Shown here: positions 37,883-48,746 of the stretch, piece by piece | How the letters are laid out: the number at the start of each line of letters is the position of its first letter | Position numbering within the stretch: position 1 is the stretch's first letter | NCBI GenBank assembly: GCA_038503075.1 | Contig: JBCAML010000001.1 | Coordinates: 3,720,001 to 3,784,000 of the forward strand | Direction of reading: 5' to 3' | Source: Gyromitra esculenta | Lineage: Eukaryota > Ascomycota > Pezizomycetes > Pezizales > Discinaceae | Length of the DNA stretch: 64,000 nt | Translations under genes and position numbers: made by a program | Notes under the pieces: model-generated | What the model was told of the DNA's origin: nothing | Database searches by the model: none | The model's input: the letters and a program-made list of their open reading frames with translations, nothing else

Positions 37883-38953
37883 CTAAAACTTAGATGCATG
37901 AAATAAACAGTCGGTACCCAACAGTAGCATATAGGCGGGGTCAAGGATCGACTCTGGGCTTTTTAAAATCATACACTCAGCGGGTATGAATGTTTCCTTC
38001 ACGCCATTCCTGCCGGTTCTATCGCATTTGGCAAAAATATCTGCACCGTGCTCCACTAGCATCCCTATTATCAAATCGCGATCCGATCCCCTAACTGCTT
38101 CAGCTGCAGTGTGAAGTGCAGATTCCCCACGTGAATCATCAAAACGAGCAACATCGGCACCATTGTCAAGTAAAATCTCCACTGCCTTTGGGTGTAGATA
38201 TTCGACTGCACAGTGAAGTGCTGTCTTTTTGAAGTAATCTCTGGCGTTTACATTAGCACCATGAGCAAGCAAAATTTCCACCGCCTTTGCATGTCCCTTG
38301 TGCGCTGCGAATCGAAGGGCCGTCCAGGCACCTATGTCTATAGCCTCCACATCGACATCGTAGGCGAGTAGGGTTTCTAATACATCCTCACCTCCATTCT
38401 CAACCGCCCAGTGGAGGGCTCCGAGAGATAGTTCAGCGGTCATATCGGCCCCGTAATTAAATAACACATCCATCAGAGCTGGAAATCCCTTGGACACTGC
38501 CCAAATAAACGGAGTTATCGCGTTTATATCTTCGGCGCCAACTTCGGCGCCTCTCTTGAGCAACAGTTCAGCCACATCTTTGTGTCCCTTCATTGCTGCG
38601 CCATGGAGTGGAGTACTTTCGAAGGGATCGCGTTCCGACGGATCACCTCCCAAATCCAGCAAAAACCTGACAAGTGGCTCGTAGCCCTCCAATGCTGCCC
38701 ATCGGAGTGCCGTTTTACCGTCATAGTCTTCAACAGCTATTTTGTGCAGAAGTGGAGTCAGGAGGGAGGCAAAGCGGCGGTTGGTGAGGATCAAGGAGCT
38801 CAGGTTTCTAGCGGTGTTGAGATATTCTGCAATGTCTAAGAGAAGCTCTTGAGGCAGAGAAAGTAATGTTGTGGTAGGAGGTTTCCCGTAGCGGTTCGCG
38901 TTGAGCCGCCTCCTTTTGTAGAGTTTCTTTTGGTGGGACTTGATGTTTTTCAT
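37883..38953 (-). CDS. F-box/ankyrin-repeat protein
   Basis: Single exon, 356 residues. After a basic N-terminus (KKLYKRRRL) comes an F-box at about 29-72: LLSLPQELLLDIAEYLNTAR and LTNRRFASLL. About seven ankyrin repeats follow, roughly residues 78-310, for example GYEPLVRFLLDLGGD, GHKDVAELLLKRGAEV, GHAKAVEILLAHGANV and HPKAVEILLDNGADV. F-box proteins usually link SCF ubiquitin ligase to targets, with ankyrins for binding; the target is unknown. This type is expanded in filamentous ascomycetes. Its 3' end is only 144 bases from the stop of the lyase gene, on the opposite strand. Confidence 0.9.
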   Translation of the reverse strand: MKNIKSHQKKLYKRRRLNANRYGKPPTTTLLSLPQELLLDIAEYLNTARNLSSLILTNRRFASLLTPLLHKIAVEDYDGKTALRWAALEGYEPLVRFLLDLGGDPSERDPFESTPLHGAAMKGHKDVAELLLKRGAEVGAEDINAITPFIWAVSKGFPALMDVLFNYGADMTAELSLGALHWAVENGGEDVLETLLAYDVDVEAIDIGAWTALRFAAHKGHAKAVEILLAHGANVNARDYFKKTALHCAVEYLHPKAVEILLDNGADVARFDDSRGESALHTAAEAVRGSDRDLIIGMLVEHGADIFAKCDRTGRNGVKETFIPAECMILKSPESILDPAYMLLLGTDCLFHASKF

Positions 38954-40711
38954 GGTATCTGTGGCTATTGGAGTAGGTGGAGAGTCCTGGAAAAGCCCAG
39001 GCTGTTTTTCCGTACCGATTCAGCTGTGGGTGGTTGCACAAGATATTGGCTGTGGGCCTAAATTTACAATAACCAGCTCCGCTCAAGAAGGCAGATTTTG
39101 ACGTCTTGTGTGACCATTGATTCATTCGCTTGAATTGATAGGATAACTCACCACCAGAGTAATTTTGCATCAAATATAAGCGTAGTGTCATGGGGAGTGC
39201 AGGTTTTATAATTATAACTTCACATCCAAAAGCTTTTGTTGAAATACGTATACGGCAGATTTTCATGACACAATCGTGTGAGGTGAGGCGAGGTGAAGTA
39301 TGGATATAGACTTCAAAATAGTACCACTCAGTCCTGGGTTAGCTGGGGGTTATATATTCGTATCTTGGTAGTAGGATGTTCCTTGATCATGAGTGCTTGT
39401 ACAATTATGGTTGTGATTTAAGCTGTATAGAGAACAGCTAGCATAAGACACGCCAAGGATATTTCATTAAAGCATATATATCGCCCTCTCTCTCCATTTC
39501 TTCAACTGGCCATTGACTCTTCCTGCCTACAACTGGCTCCTTGAGCACAAGAGGAGCTATTTAGCGATATCTTAAGATATTTTGCAGTGCACCTTTAAGA
39601 TGGTAAATGTATAGCTCTAGTAACCTAGCCAGGTAGACGTTTAAATTGCAGTAACGACAAGCTCCTCATATCCATATAGCACTTTTAATTTGATCGCATA
39701 TCACTTCTCTACATGAACAGATCACGTGATTTTTATACATGTTTCGAAATTGGCCCGAACTAAATACAATCAGGCTTAGCTTGTTTTTGTATTTATTTCG
39801 CCAATCATTGGTACGGAATGGTGGCCAGCCCCATATACATCAGCAGCCTCTTAGGGGTTTCTTTTATCGCTCTCCGAAGATGATATCTTATGTTACTTCT
39901 TTTATCTACATTAGAGTCTCCACATGAAATTAACTTTGCAGCCCCCTTCCCTCTCTACCATATTATAGAATACCTTTCCCTCAGAAGAATATTTAAAACT
40001 ATTTTGTCAAGATCCGGGGTTAGGAGATCTACGCAGCGGCGAAGCGGCGGTTTGTATTGGCAAAGGAGACTATGTCTTTTGGGGCAATGAGGTATTTTTC
40101 AATTTCTAAGAGAAGCTCGCTGGGTAGTGAAAGTAGCACCATAGTGGTTTATCCTTTTGGTGGTTACAATTGCGCGGGAAGAGGAGGATCTGTGCATATG
40201 GAAATCGAGATACGAGCTACTTAGATTTATGGGGCATCAGCTTATGTAATTTAGAGAGAACTAAGGTGAAATTAAAGGTTCGGGATAGATCGATAAAATT
40301 ATGTTGTAATAACAGATAGTGGCGGTAGAACACAGACATTTAATTGTGACATGGGGTCTAAACTGAGTGTAAATATACCGATTTCATCCCTTGGTTAAAG
40401 TACCAACTGAGCTTACCTTTCTCTGCGTCTGCTATCTATTCAACATTTATACAGTCTACTTATGACTTGGTAAAAAGAAGAAGACGGAGTTCTGCGAGTG
40501 ATAATACGTGATCGCAATGCAGAATCCTCGTTTTCTATTCTAGCAAGTGATGTCTCAGGTAGTAGACACTAGGGGGGATTTAATAAGATATCCTAGGCCT
40601 TCAGATATACGAGAGAGAATAACTAATCTATCAAGTGGAATGACTCAACCGTGACAACTTTACTTTTCTACGAAAATTGCATCTACTCATTATTTACCGG
40701 TATAACCCCCC
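38954..40711. other. Interval between F-box gene and ESF2
   Basis: 1.75 kb. Holds the promoter of the F-box/ankyrin gene and a short F-box relic (40029-40142). Nothing else is recognised. Confidence 0.5.
40029..40142 (-). pseudogene. F-box relic related to the neighbouring F-box/ankyrin gene
   Basis: A 37-codon frame reads LLSLPSELLLEIEKYL, then FANTNRRFAAA and a stop. It aligns with the F-box of the intact gene 1.1 kb away (LLSLPQELLLDIAEYL, LTNRRFASLL), on the same strand. No ankyrin homology follows. It looks like the start of a duplicated copy truncated just after the F-box. Confidence 0.75.
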
Positions 40712-41806
40712 TCAAAACACTTTACTCAACAACCTCTTAACTTTATCACTACTCTCCACTCTCCCCCCTTCCTGGGCCGCTCCCTTCGTTTTATTCTGCC
40801 TGAACTGTCTCCTCACCTCGATGGGTTTATCCTCTCCACCCCTGTTCCCAGAATCCTCGTCAACCCTCCTCTTCTTTGTCTCCATATTCTTGACCATTTT
40901 CGCACGCTCAACATTCCGGATATAGGTTTTATTCTCGCGAGTAGCCTGAGCGATCTCTGCACGCATCTTTGCTTGGCGACTGGCATTCTCGTAGGCAATC
41001 TGGGATTGAAGATGATGCCATTTGAATTTAGGAAGGTATTTGAGATTCCAGACATCATCGTGGTAATACGAGCCCTTTTTACCGCCTGTGGCTATTAGCG
41101 TACTAGCCTCCTAGCAGGTGATAGGTGTGCATACCGATAGTGGTAGCGTTAAGAGTCTCAGCAACTAGTTTTGCATCCTTCTTGCTCTTGAACTCAACCC
41201 ATCCTTCGTCGAAATTACGTTTCTTGTTGCCGCCGAAACGGATACGGCGAGCGTAAGCCTTTGGGTCCTCGGGGGAAAGGAATACGCGGTTGATTTCGCC
41301 GAAGGTGGAGAGGAGCTGTTTGACTTTCATGGGTTTCATGAATGGCTATTTTTTGAGGGTTTGTTAGCACTTGGTTCTGATGTTTGGGAGAGAGACTTGG
41401 AGGAGAGACATACGGGGATTCGAGAAAGGTATATCACACCGGTTTTACTAGTTGCTAGTTTGGAGGCGGCGAGTTCATCTTGGGTGAGTGGTTTGAGCTT
41501 GTTCGGGTTTGTGATGAGGAGTTCGTCATCTCCTTCCTTGGATTTGGATTTGGATTTTTTTGATCTGGAAGTTTCTTCTTCTCCTTCTCCTTCCCCTACC
41601 CTTTTTTCATCATCCTCCTCTTTATCGTCGTCTTCATCTTCGCTGGCTGAGGCAGCATGGTTGACTTTTCGACGTTTTGTTGACCGAGCAATTCCCTTCA
41701 CCCTGCTCTCATCCTCCTCTAAGACAATATCTTCTTCAGCCTCACTATCGTCCACACCCAGCCAGTCTCGCTTTCTTTCGTCGTCTTTGGGGGCAGTTGA
41801 TGCCAT
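40712..41806 (-). CDS. ESF2: 18S rRNA factor ESF2 (ABT1 family)
   Basis: ESF2 is a nucleolar RRM protein of the small-subunit processome that stimulates the Dbp8 helicase. Exons on minus: 41414-41806, 41135-41345, 40712-41091; 327 residues. Residues 1-115 are acidic and Ser/Lys-rich with a basic STKRRKV nuclear signal. The RRM runs from [20 protein letters not shown] through [12 protein letters not shown] to [20 protein letters not shown]. The ESF2/ABT1 signature [20 protein letters not shown] is restored by removing a 43-nt intron. A charged coiled coil follows ([20 protein letters not shown]), ending in a basic tail. It shares a 330-bp divergent promoter with the J-protein gene. Confidence 0.94.
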
Positions 41807-42136
41807 TTTCTTGCTATCGGTCGTGGTCGAGATGGGTGGCTGAGGTTGAAAGGCACGCCAAGGCTTGCAGGGATGTTATCCAAACAATTTTCAGTTCTGT
41901 CAAGCGAAAAGAGACCAGATAATCCCCTAGTCAATCAATCAATCCCATCTCGACGATATCCGACATCTCCCCCCCCCACCCCTTCACCATCACCATTCTC
42001 GACCACCATCTGCATCCTATCTCGGTCTATTTGCCCTCTATTGCCCTCTGTCTCCGTCCCTGGTCTCCCCAGCTTCTGTTCCAGCTTCTCCGCTTCCCAG
42101 GGAGACCGAGTTCTTCCAGCTATCCAACCACTCAAC
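41807..42136. promoter_or_regulatory. Shared divergent promoter, ESF2 and J protein
   Basis: 330 bases between two start codons pointing away from each other. It is strongly C/T-rich on the J-protein side (41967-42090), common in fungal core promoters and leaders. No defined factor site is claimed. Confidence 0.55.
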
Positions 42137-43339
42137 ATGCCTTCCGCGTCCTCATCAGGAGCTCAACCAAACCCTAACAGCAACTCTTCCAAGTCCCGTG
42201 AACACAACCAGGGGCGACAGGGACGCGACTACACCACTGAGCAGAAAGCCGCCGTCGATAAGGTTAGGAGATGCAAGCCCACAGCATACTATGAGATCCT
42301 AGACATCAAGGTGGAGGCGAGCGAAGCAGAGATAAAGAAGGCATACCGGAAGCTGGCATTGGTTATGCACCCGGATAAAAACGGTGCTCCGGGGGCAGAT
42401 GAGGCTTTTAAACGTAAAATTTCCCTTCACCACAAGTACTTGTTGAACTGGATTGGCTACTCCCTTTTTTTACTGGCCTTGCCCAATCAACGAAGCGAAT
42501 GTAAAAAGATCTAATCTTGAATTCCTATAGTTATTTCACGCGCCTTTCAGGTCCTCTCCGACAACGATAAACGCGCCGCTTTCGACCGCCACGGCGGTGA
42601 CCCTGACTCCCGCGGTGGTGCCGCTGACGTGCCCCGTGGTTTCGGCGGCGGCGGCTCCCCCTTCGGTTTTGCGCCAGCTGGTCGCGGCGGCACATTCGAA
42701 GGCGAGATCTCGCCTGAGGATCTTTTCAACATGTTTTTCGGCGGGATGGGACCCGGGGCTGCGATGTTTGGGGAGGGTGCGGCGGGCGGGTTTACAACAT
42801 TTGGAGGACCTGGGATCCGGATCCACCAATTTGGCGGCCAGCGAAGACGGCGACCTGCGCAGACTGCTGGCGCTGCTGCTGGCGCCCAGGAGGCACAGAC
42901 TCCATCGAGCCCGAGCAGGATATTGATCCAGTTGCTACCGCTGATCATTTTCTTTATCATCCCACTGCTTGGGTCGTTTTTCACCGGTGATAATAGCGAG
43001 AGTCTTCGGGGCCCTAGCTTCAAGTCCGAGCGCACAGGCGTGTTTACGGTGCAACGGGAAACACCAAACTATAAAATACCGTTCTGGGTCAATCCTAACG
43101 AGGTCAAGGATCTGAAGAAGGGGGATATCTCGAAATTGGACAAGAGGGCAGAAACACAAATTATCAATCAGCTCAACTATCAGTGTGCTAAGGAAAAAGA
43201 AATGCAGCAGATGGAGGCCAATGAAGCGCATGGCTGGTTCACGGTCGATCAGGCACGGTTGAACAGAGCACGGAAAATGCCATTGCCGAGCTGTCAACGG
43301 TTGAATGAGTTTGGCGTAAGGATTAGACAATATGAATGA
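42137..43339 (+). CDS. HLJ1: ER membrane J-domain protein, DNAJB12/HLJ1 type
   Basis: Hsp70 co-chaperone anchored in the ER membrane, linked to degradation of misfolded proteins. Exons 42137-42413 and 42531-43339; 361 residues. J domain at about 49-115: [20 protein letters not shown], the HPD motif in VMHPDKNG, then [20 protein letters not shown] across the intron. A Gly/Phe-rich region follows ([21 protein letters not shown]). One strong membrane helix lies at about 255-273 ([19 protein letters not shown]). The C-terminal DUF1977-like domain contains [13 protein letters not shown] and [11 protein letters not shown]. The stop codon lies in the second copy of a 31-bp tandem duplication. Confidence 0.92.
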
Positions 43340-43364
43340 GTTTGGCATAAGGATTAGACGATAT
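43303..43364 (+). repeat. 31-bp tandem duplication across the J-protein stop codon
   Basis: Positions 43303-43333 and 43334-43364 are the same 31-mer with two G/A differences. Because 31 is not a multiple of three, the second copy is entered out of frame and immediately gives GAA TGA. A single copy would read through to the TAG just after the duplicated block. Confidence 0.9.
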
Positions 43365-44284
43365 TAGGGCTGGTAATTTTTTTTCTTCTATTATTTACTA
43401 TTTATAGCTTGGTGTTTGTTGCAGCGCGGAGGGGTAATGCCGTTTTTTTTCTCTTCTTCCCTTTCCTTTGTTTCATTTCCTTAATGGTGGCAAACGTATT
43501 AACTAGGGAGATTATAAAAAAATTACCTGGAATGGCGTTTTATTCTTTTTCTTATTCCGTTCATTTGGTAATGATATCGGGGTTCCTTTTTTTTTTTTCG
43601 TTTCTCTACTTTGAGGGAGCAAGTCGTGGGGGGGGTTATGGCCTTGCTTGTTTTTTGTAACGCATACGGACGATGGAATTACACGCCTTTTTTTTATATA
43701 TTTATAGCTATGGCTGTTGTAGGTAAGGAATGATAGACGGATCAAATTGGCGTATTATGGGTGGTTTTCGTGTAGTTTGGTTCTAGGTGCATGTAGTTGG
43801 CATAATGCTTTTTGGTGGTGGACGTGGATGATGAGGTCTGTCGAGTGATGATCTGTGATTGTTGTGCGTGGGTTTGTTGGGTGAGTATGGTAGGGGATTC
43901 TGGCAGATAGAGGGAGCGTGTAGAGGACTTTCCGTGGTGTCTTCGCTGTACCATAGATGTGGGAGATCTAGATGGGGGGTTGTGGTGGAAATATAGTCTG
44001 TGGGAAATTGCTGTAGGATGGTATTGTAGCACTCACTACGGAATATAGAAAATGCATTTACACAAACTAGGCAAACCAGTAAATTCGTGCGAAGAAAGAA
44101 TCCATGGATGAAACGAAACGAAAAAACATGCCAAGACGAGTGATCCTTATCGCCATCCGATAAGACCCAAAACATCTGACATCACACCACCAAGCTCCCA
44201 TCCCATCACCTCTCAAACCTCGAACCATTCCCAAAACCCCCCCCAACAGCTATCAAATCTCACTCCAACGCTCAGCTTTACACA
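43365..44284. other. Interval after the J-protein gene
   Basis: About 900 bases. T-rich to about 43700 (3' UTR), then nothing recognisable. The C-rich stretch near 44180-44280 is likely the leader of the next small gene. Confidence 0.45.
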
Positions 44285-44353
44285 ATGGCGCCTATAAATG
44301 CTCGAGTCCTCTCCTCCCTCTCCCCCTTCAAAAAACCCACTAACCTAACCTAG
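44285..44353 (+). promoter_or_regulatory. Possible upstream ORF before the small membrane-protein gene
   Basis: A 22-codon frame (MAPINARVLSSLSPFKKPTN...) closes with TAG 17 bases before the main ATG at 44371. If transcription starts upstream of it, it would be a uORF. No splice donor joins it to the main frame. Speculative. Confidence 0.3.
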
Positions 44354-44370
44354 CTCCCAAGACCTTAACT

Positions 44371-44688
44371 ATGCCTATGGCTGCCGCCACCATGGCGGTC
44401 CTGCTCTTCGTTTACACTCGGACATCGATTAACGCCGCTAAGACGAATGCGCGTCTGCACCGCGAAGCTGACGGCGGCCAGATATCGTGGCGGAATCAGA
44501 GCCTGCGCCAGCACGGCCAGATGGAGCTGCCGGAGGAACCGGTACCTGAGCAAGGAAAGGTGGCGAGGGTTTTGGATAGGGTATCGACGGGCCGGGCGGG
44601 GAACGATAAGGGGAAAGGGAAAGGTGTGGAGGTGGTGGGTGGTGAAGAGGAAAGGATTAGGGAGAAGGCGGCGGAGGTGAGGAGGTAG
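44371..44688 (+). CDS. Small single-pass membrane protein, unknown function
   Basis: Single exon, 105 residues, not assigned to a family. Residues 1-16 (MPMAAATMAVLLFVYT) form a short hydrophobic anchor. A basic segment follows (NAAKTNARLHREADGG), then QISWRNQSLRQHGQ and a Glu/Lys/Gly-rich tail. The charge layout suggests a membrane-anchored protein with the C-terminus in the cytosol or matrix. The GC-rich coding stretch and the absence of stops support a real gene. It could start at the second ATG (44377). Confidence 0.6.
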   Translation: MPMAAATMAVLLFVYTRTSINAAKTNARLHREADGGQISWRNQSLRQHGQMELPEEPVPEQGKVARVLDRVSTGRAGNDKGKGKGVEVVGGEEERIREKAAEVRR

Positions 44689-45730
44689 TTAGTTTGTGTT
44701 GGAGATTATGGTACGGTTCTGTCTGGGATAGGCGCTTTTTTGGGGGGGCTTTCTGTGGATTGCTCTCTGAATTGAATTGGGGTTGTTGGATAGGATGGTG
44801 GTTATGGGTTTGCTATTTGTAGCAAAGTTTTCATAATAATACTCGCAAGTAACCTCGAGTACCCCGGATTTAATCATATGCTGTCACTCGCTGGATGTCT
44901 GGCTGCCGTTTGGAACTATATGTAGTTAGGTGGTTTTGACCACAATAGAAACAAAAATACCCCATCCTCGCAAAGTTATCCTAAACTTTCCAAAATATGA
45001 ATATAAACCCAATTACTACAGTCTTTTGGCTGCTAGCAACAGGCACCTCGAAGCCTTCCTCGCTCTATTAGGTACTTGACCATCCATTCATTCCTAGTAG
45101 CGGCTGCGCTATAAAGACAAGTGATCGCACATTTTCCAAAGAGTGCAATATCGGAGTAGAGTTGGGATTGTAGAACCGTGAATAGACTATGGTTGACTCG
45201 GAAGAATAACGGCAATCAAGAGAATGGGCTCGCTTGAGAGGTTGAGTAGAGGCATAGCTCATACGCAATGGAGGTTAAAATGAGAAATCGCTCTGGCTGA
45301 CAAGCTCTTAAATCCCAATACTTATCTGTGAGCTCAGACTTGTGACTCATTAGAATTGGTTGTTCTGGATTCTTGTAGTACCCCCATAATCTCAGATTCA
45401 GATGGCAACATCTAGGTAGTTAGATATGGGTGCTAGAAGTTAGCGTTGATGTGAGTGTTCACATATTGTATTGCCGAGCTTCGAGTTAGTTCTTTACCGA
45501 GATCCATTACCATTGGAGTTCATACGAGGTTGGACAGCAGTGAAATATATTATTCAACTACATAAACGTGAAGACTATCTATTAACATTTCAGAATCTTT
45601 ACCGCTTCCAATCTCAAGCGTAAGGGGTTTGACCCATAGTATGGAAATCTCTAAGGTATCTCCGGCTTCTATATCTATAGCCTCGATTTCCAGAAGAATA
45701 TAGTTATCCTGTACTCCTAATATTATGCAC
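44689..45730. other. Interval before the GDPD-like gene 3' end
   Basis: 1 kb without a supportable gene. A 92-codon frame at 45550-45828 on the minus strand is an out-of-frame read-through of the last GDPD exon and is not annotated. Confidence 0.5.
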
Positions 45731-47355
45731 TCAAACAGGATTGCTAGCCGATTTGAGGCACTGTGGCGAATGGCTGTTGGGTCTAATACCAACCTTTTTT
45801 CCACGCTGCTCACCGACATGGAGAACACGATCGGGATAGTTGGAGATGATGGCGCTTTTAGTTGAAAAATTAGTTACGTATCTTTAGGGAGGAAGTGATA
45901 GGTTTCTTACTCGACTCCGTCTCTGAAATAAAAATTATAAGTATACTTACTATCATTTCAAATTACGGGTAAGGAGACTCACGAAATCAATTTGTTGATG
46001 GTGGCCTCAAAATCAACAGTCCAGGGGATAACCTGCATTCCAAACTTGTGTGCCCTGTTTACTACATCTGCGGTTGTGAAAGCTGTATAGCCAGGAGTGT
46101 TTGGAGTATCACTAGAGGGGTATCCATGGACAGGCGATAAGATGCTTACCCCAATGGAGTTTGCGGCAGCAACCCAGTCACCGTTGAAAGCATCGAGCTG
46201 TAAAAGGATTATAAAAAATCAGTTAAAAATCTCAGATAAAATCTAACAAATCTTTTGAGGTCGAGAAGAACATACGTTGACACCACCTAACCAGGGATAT
46301 CCAGAAACACCACGGTCTTCCTGGACAATAGTTGTGGGATCTAACAGTGCTACAGTCTTAGTATTTGGGAACTTCTTCTTGATTCCGACAAGAGTACGCC
46401 AATCAAAGGACTGGATAGAAGTCCTATCGGCATATCCTCGCTTTTGTAGAATAGGTACGATGTTGTTGATGTAATTCTCGATAGACAAGGTTTCGTTAGG
46501 GCGCACCGGATCCAATTTGGTCTTCAAACTTTTAGTATGAGCTTACTGTACCATAAAAAAATATTAAAGACTCACCTCTAAGTTAATGTGGATCTTCTCG
46601 TCTCCATAGCAGTCTATGAGGTCAAGAACCTCTTCCAGGGTCGGAATTTTGGCACCAGGATGCACTTTTCCTAATTAGCTGACCATTCTCGGAGTTGGAA
46701 GAGTCAAGCATTTACGTTCAGCTTGCTTGTGAAGATCCAGTTGCTGGCTTCCACAATCTAAGGACTATCCATGTGTTAGGTACACGACACTTGGGCTTGA
46801 GCTTGCAGGTGAGTTTACCTGAACTTGCTCAAGGGTCAAATTGCCGATAAACTAAAAATTGGTTCAGACTTAAGGTAAGTAACTGTTTTCGTGGACACGT
46901 TTGTAGTATCTCCCACCTTTCCGACGTACTGAGCACCTGGGACAGTGTCCTTGCACTTCGACGGCTGAATTTGATGATCATGCCAGATTACAGACTATCA
47001 ACACAAAAACGTCAATTGAACCGTTTTTGAAGCAAAAAATTGATTGCGGAGAATTACAATCCCATCTTTTGTGAAAACAGTGTCCATCTCCAGGACATTG
47101 ACACCTAATTCGAGGGCATTTGCAAATGCCCACAAAGTACCTATGTTACAACTAGTGAGCTTCAAGCATTCTCGACACAGAATTCTCCTATAGGATGATG
47201 TTCTAGTTCTTACTTTCGGGCCTATAACCAAGCCCTCCTCTATGTGCCTGAACACCGAGCTCTCTGCCTCGGCTCTCACTATACACAGTAGGAAGTGCAT
47301 TCACGCTCAATGCAAACCCGAAAGCTGCTGCCAGATTAATTGAAGTGTGGACCAT
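45731..47355 (-). CDS. Secreted glycerophosphodiester phosphodiesterase-like protein
   Basis: GDPD TIM-barrel family; members release glycerol-phosphate from glycerophosphodiesters. Ten exons on minus: 47214-47355, 47058-47140, 46917-46994, 46819-46851, 46716-46764, 46576-46670, 46276-46521, 45983-46197, 45911-45922, 45731-45854; 358 residues, all phases exact. Signal peptide MVHTSINLAAAFGFALSVNA. Catalytic motifs are present: VQAHRGGLGYRPES (HR), LEMDTVFTKDGI (E and D) and VIWHD with the His. Later come KIHINLETKLDP, QSFDWRTLVGIK, VIPWTVDFEATINKLISDGV and DAIISNYPDRVL. Exon nine is only 12 nt. The frame 45550-45828 over its end is a shadow. The many short introns hide the gene in a simple open-frame scan. 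Confidence 0.9.
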
Positions 47356-48746
47356 CGCTGCGAGTGTCGAAAGATAATTTGCAGCGTGAAGTACGATGGT
47401 AGGAATGACACAATAATGTTCAATTGACCGACAGCGCGAGATGGTAAAAAATTCGAAAACGGGCGGGAACATTGCCTTTTGAATCTAAAAGCCCACGACC
47501 GGGCACCCCTATGTCATACACTACTGAAGATACATAACGTCCCGGATGTGTAATTGGATTCAATATCTCCTGCCCGGTTAGTCTCTTGAGCCGTAGTTGT
47601 GAGTGGGGCTAATAATTTATAGCCAGTAACACCAACTGATTTTGCTCGTGGGAAACTAATGTTCTCCGGTGTTGCGCAGGGGCCACAGAGTATCCGTTAC
47701 CGCTTCAATGTATTCCTAGAGATTTGATAACTTGTGGGAGAAGTTTAGGTTGTGATTGGCTGCGCTTAATTTCATCCCTGTCTGCCTTTTTTTTTTTAAC
47801 TATATGTAACCCTAGGATTCTCTGACTATTGTTTATCTTCCGTACATGCGGAGCAGCCATCTCGCGGCGTTGAAACCGAAATACTAGGTACGGTAAGTCA
47901 GCTCGATCTGCAGCCGAGTAGGGGTAATATGCAGTGTTGTCCTTGCGTCCACCGTTTCTTTCGAGCTACTGAAATATACCGTACGGGCGAGGCTTCAACC
48001 GATCGAATTATCGTCCACACGTTGACAAGTACGAGATGGACTACTAAGGAAGGTGTCTTGGGCCGATGAATAAAAATCAGAAGGAATCATTAACTCGTCA
48101 TGAGATTTTCTCACGTTGAGAGCTTCCGTGATTTCTAGAAGATAGGTAGAAAGCGGTTCCCATCGGTAGTAGCTTGATGGGCCTTCTGGCCCTTGGCGGG
48201 TCGTCTTACCCCGATGCCATATCGCCTCCATATGTACGTGAGAGGGCCAGCCTTGGGCACTAATTTTTGCAGACTATAGCGGCAACTCTAAGCTACGAGT
48301 ACACACAACCAAGATATTACAATTCCAAGGCTACTTCCGCAAAGCATCAATTAATTTCGGGGTATCTACATAATTTAAAAAGTATGCAAACGTATAGATA
48401 TTGAAATTGATGAGTGTATTTGCTAATAAAATGTGAGCCGAAGCTGAAATGCCTCCCCTCTGTATATAACGCTAGTTCTAATAGGATAAAAAGCAAGGCT
48501 GGAAACTCCTAGCTTTATCGCCAGATAACCTACCCCTAACTTCTCTTCCTGAAATCGCCGTGTTTTAGCATCGACAACCAGTCGTCAGTTCACCTTGCTG
48601 CTTTTTGCATCTCGTTTTACATTTAATTTGGCTTCTATTTTCCTATTATCGTGTACCCAGCACAGTCCTTGATATTCCTGCTCAGATCTGCAGCTGTCTG
48701 ATCGTGAACATTTACTAAGGCTTTGGAAATCACATAATAAAGTGTG
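47356..48746. other. Divergent region, GDPD-like gene and the large hypothetical gene
   Basis: 1.4 kb between divergent starts. A 78-codon minus frame at 47995-48231 has no recognised motif and is left unannotated. Pyrimidine-rich sequence near 48530-48690 fits a promoter for the gene on the right. Confidence 0.45.

Noticed and set aside
45550..45828. 92-codon minus-strand frame at the GDPD gene end
   Set aside because: It overlaps the last GDPD exon in another frame; only the spliced frame carries family motifs.
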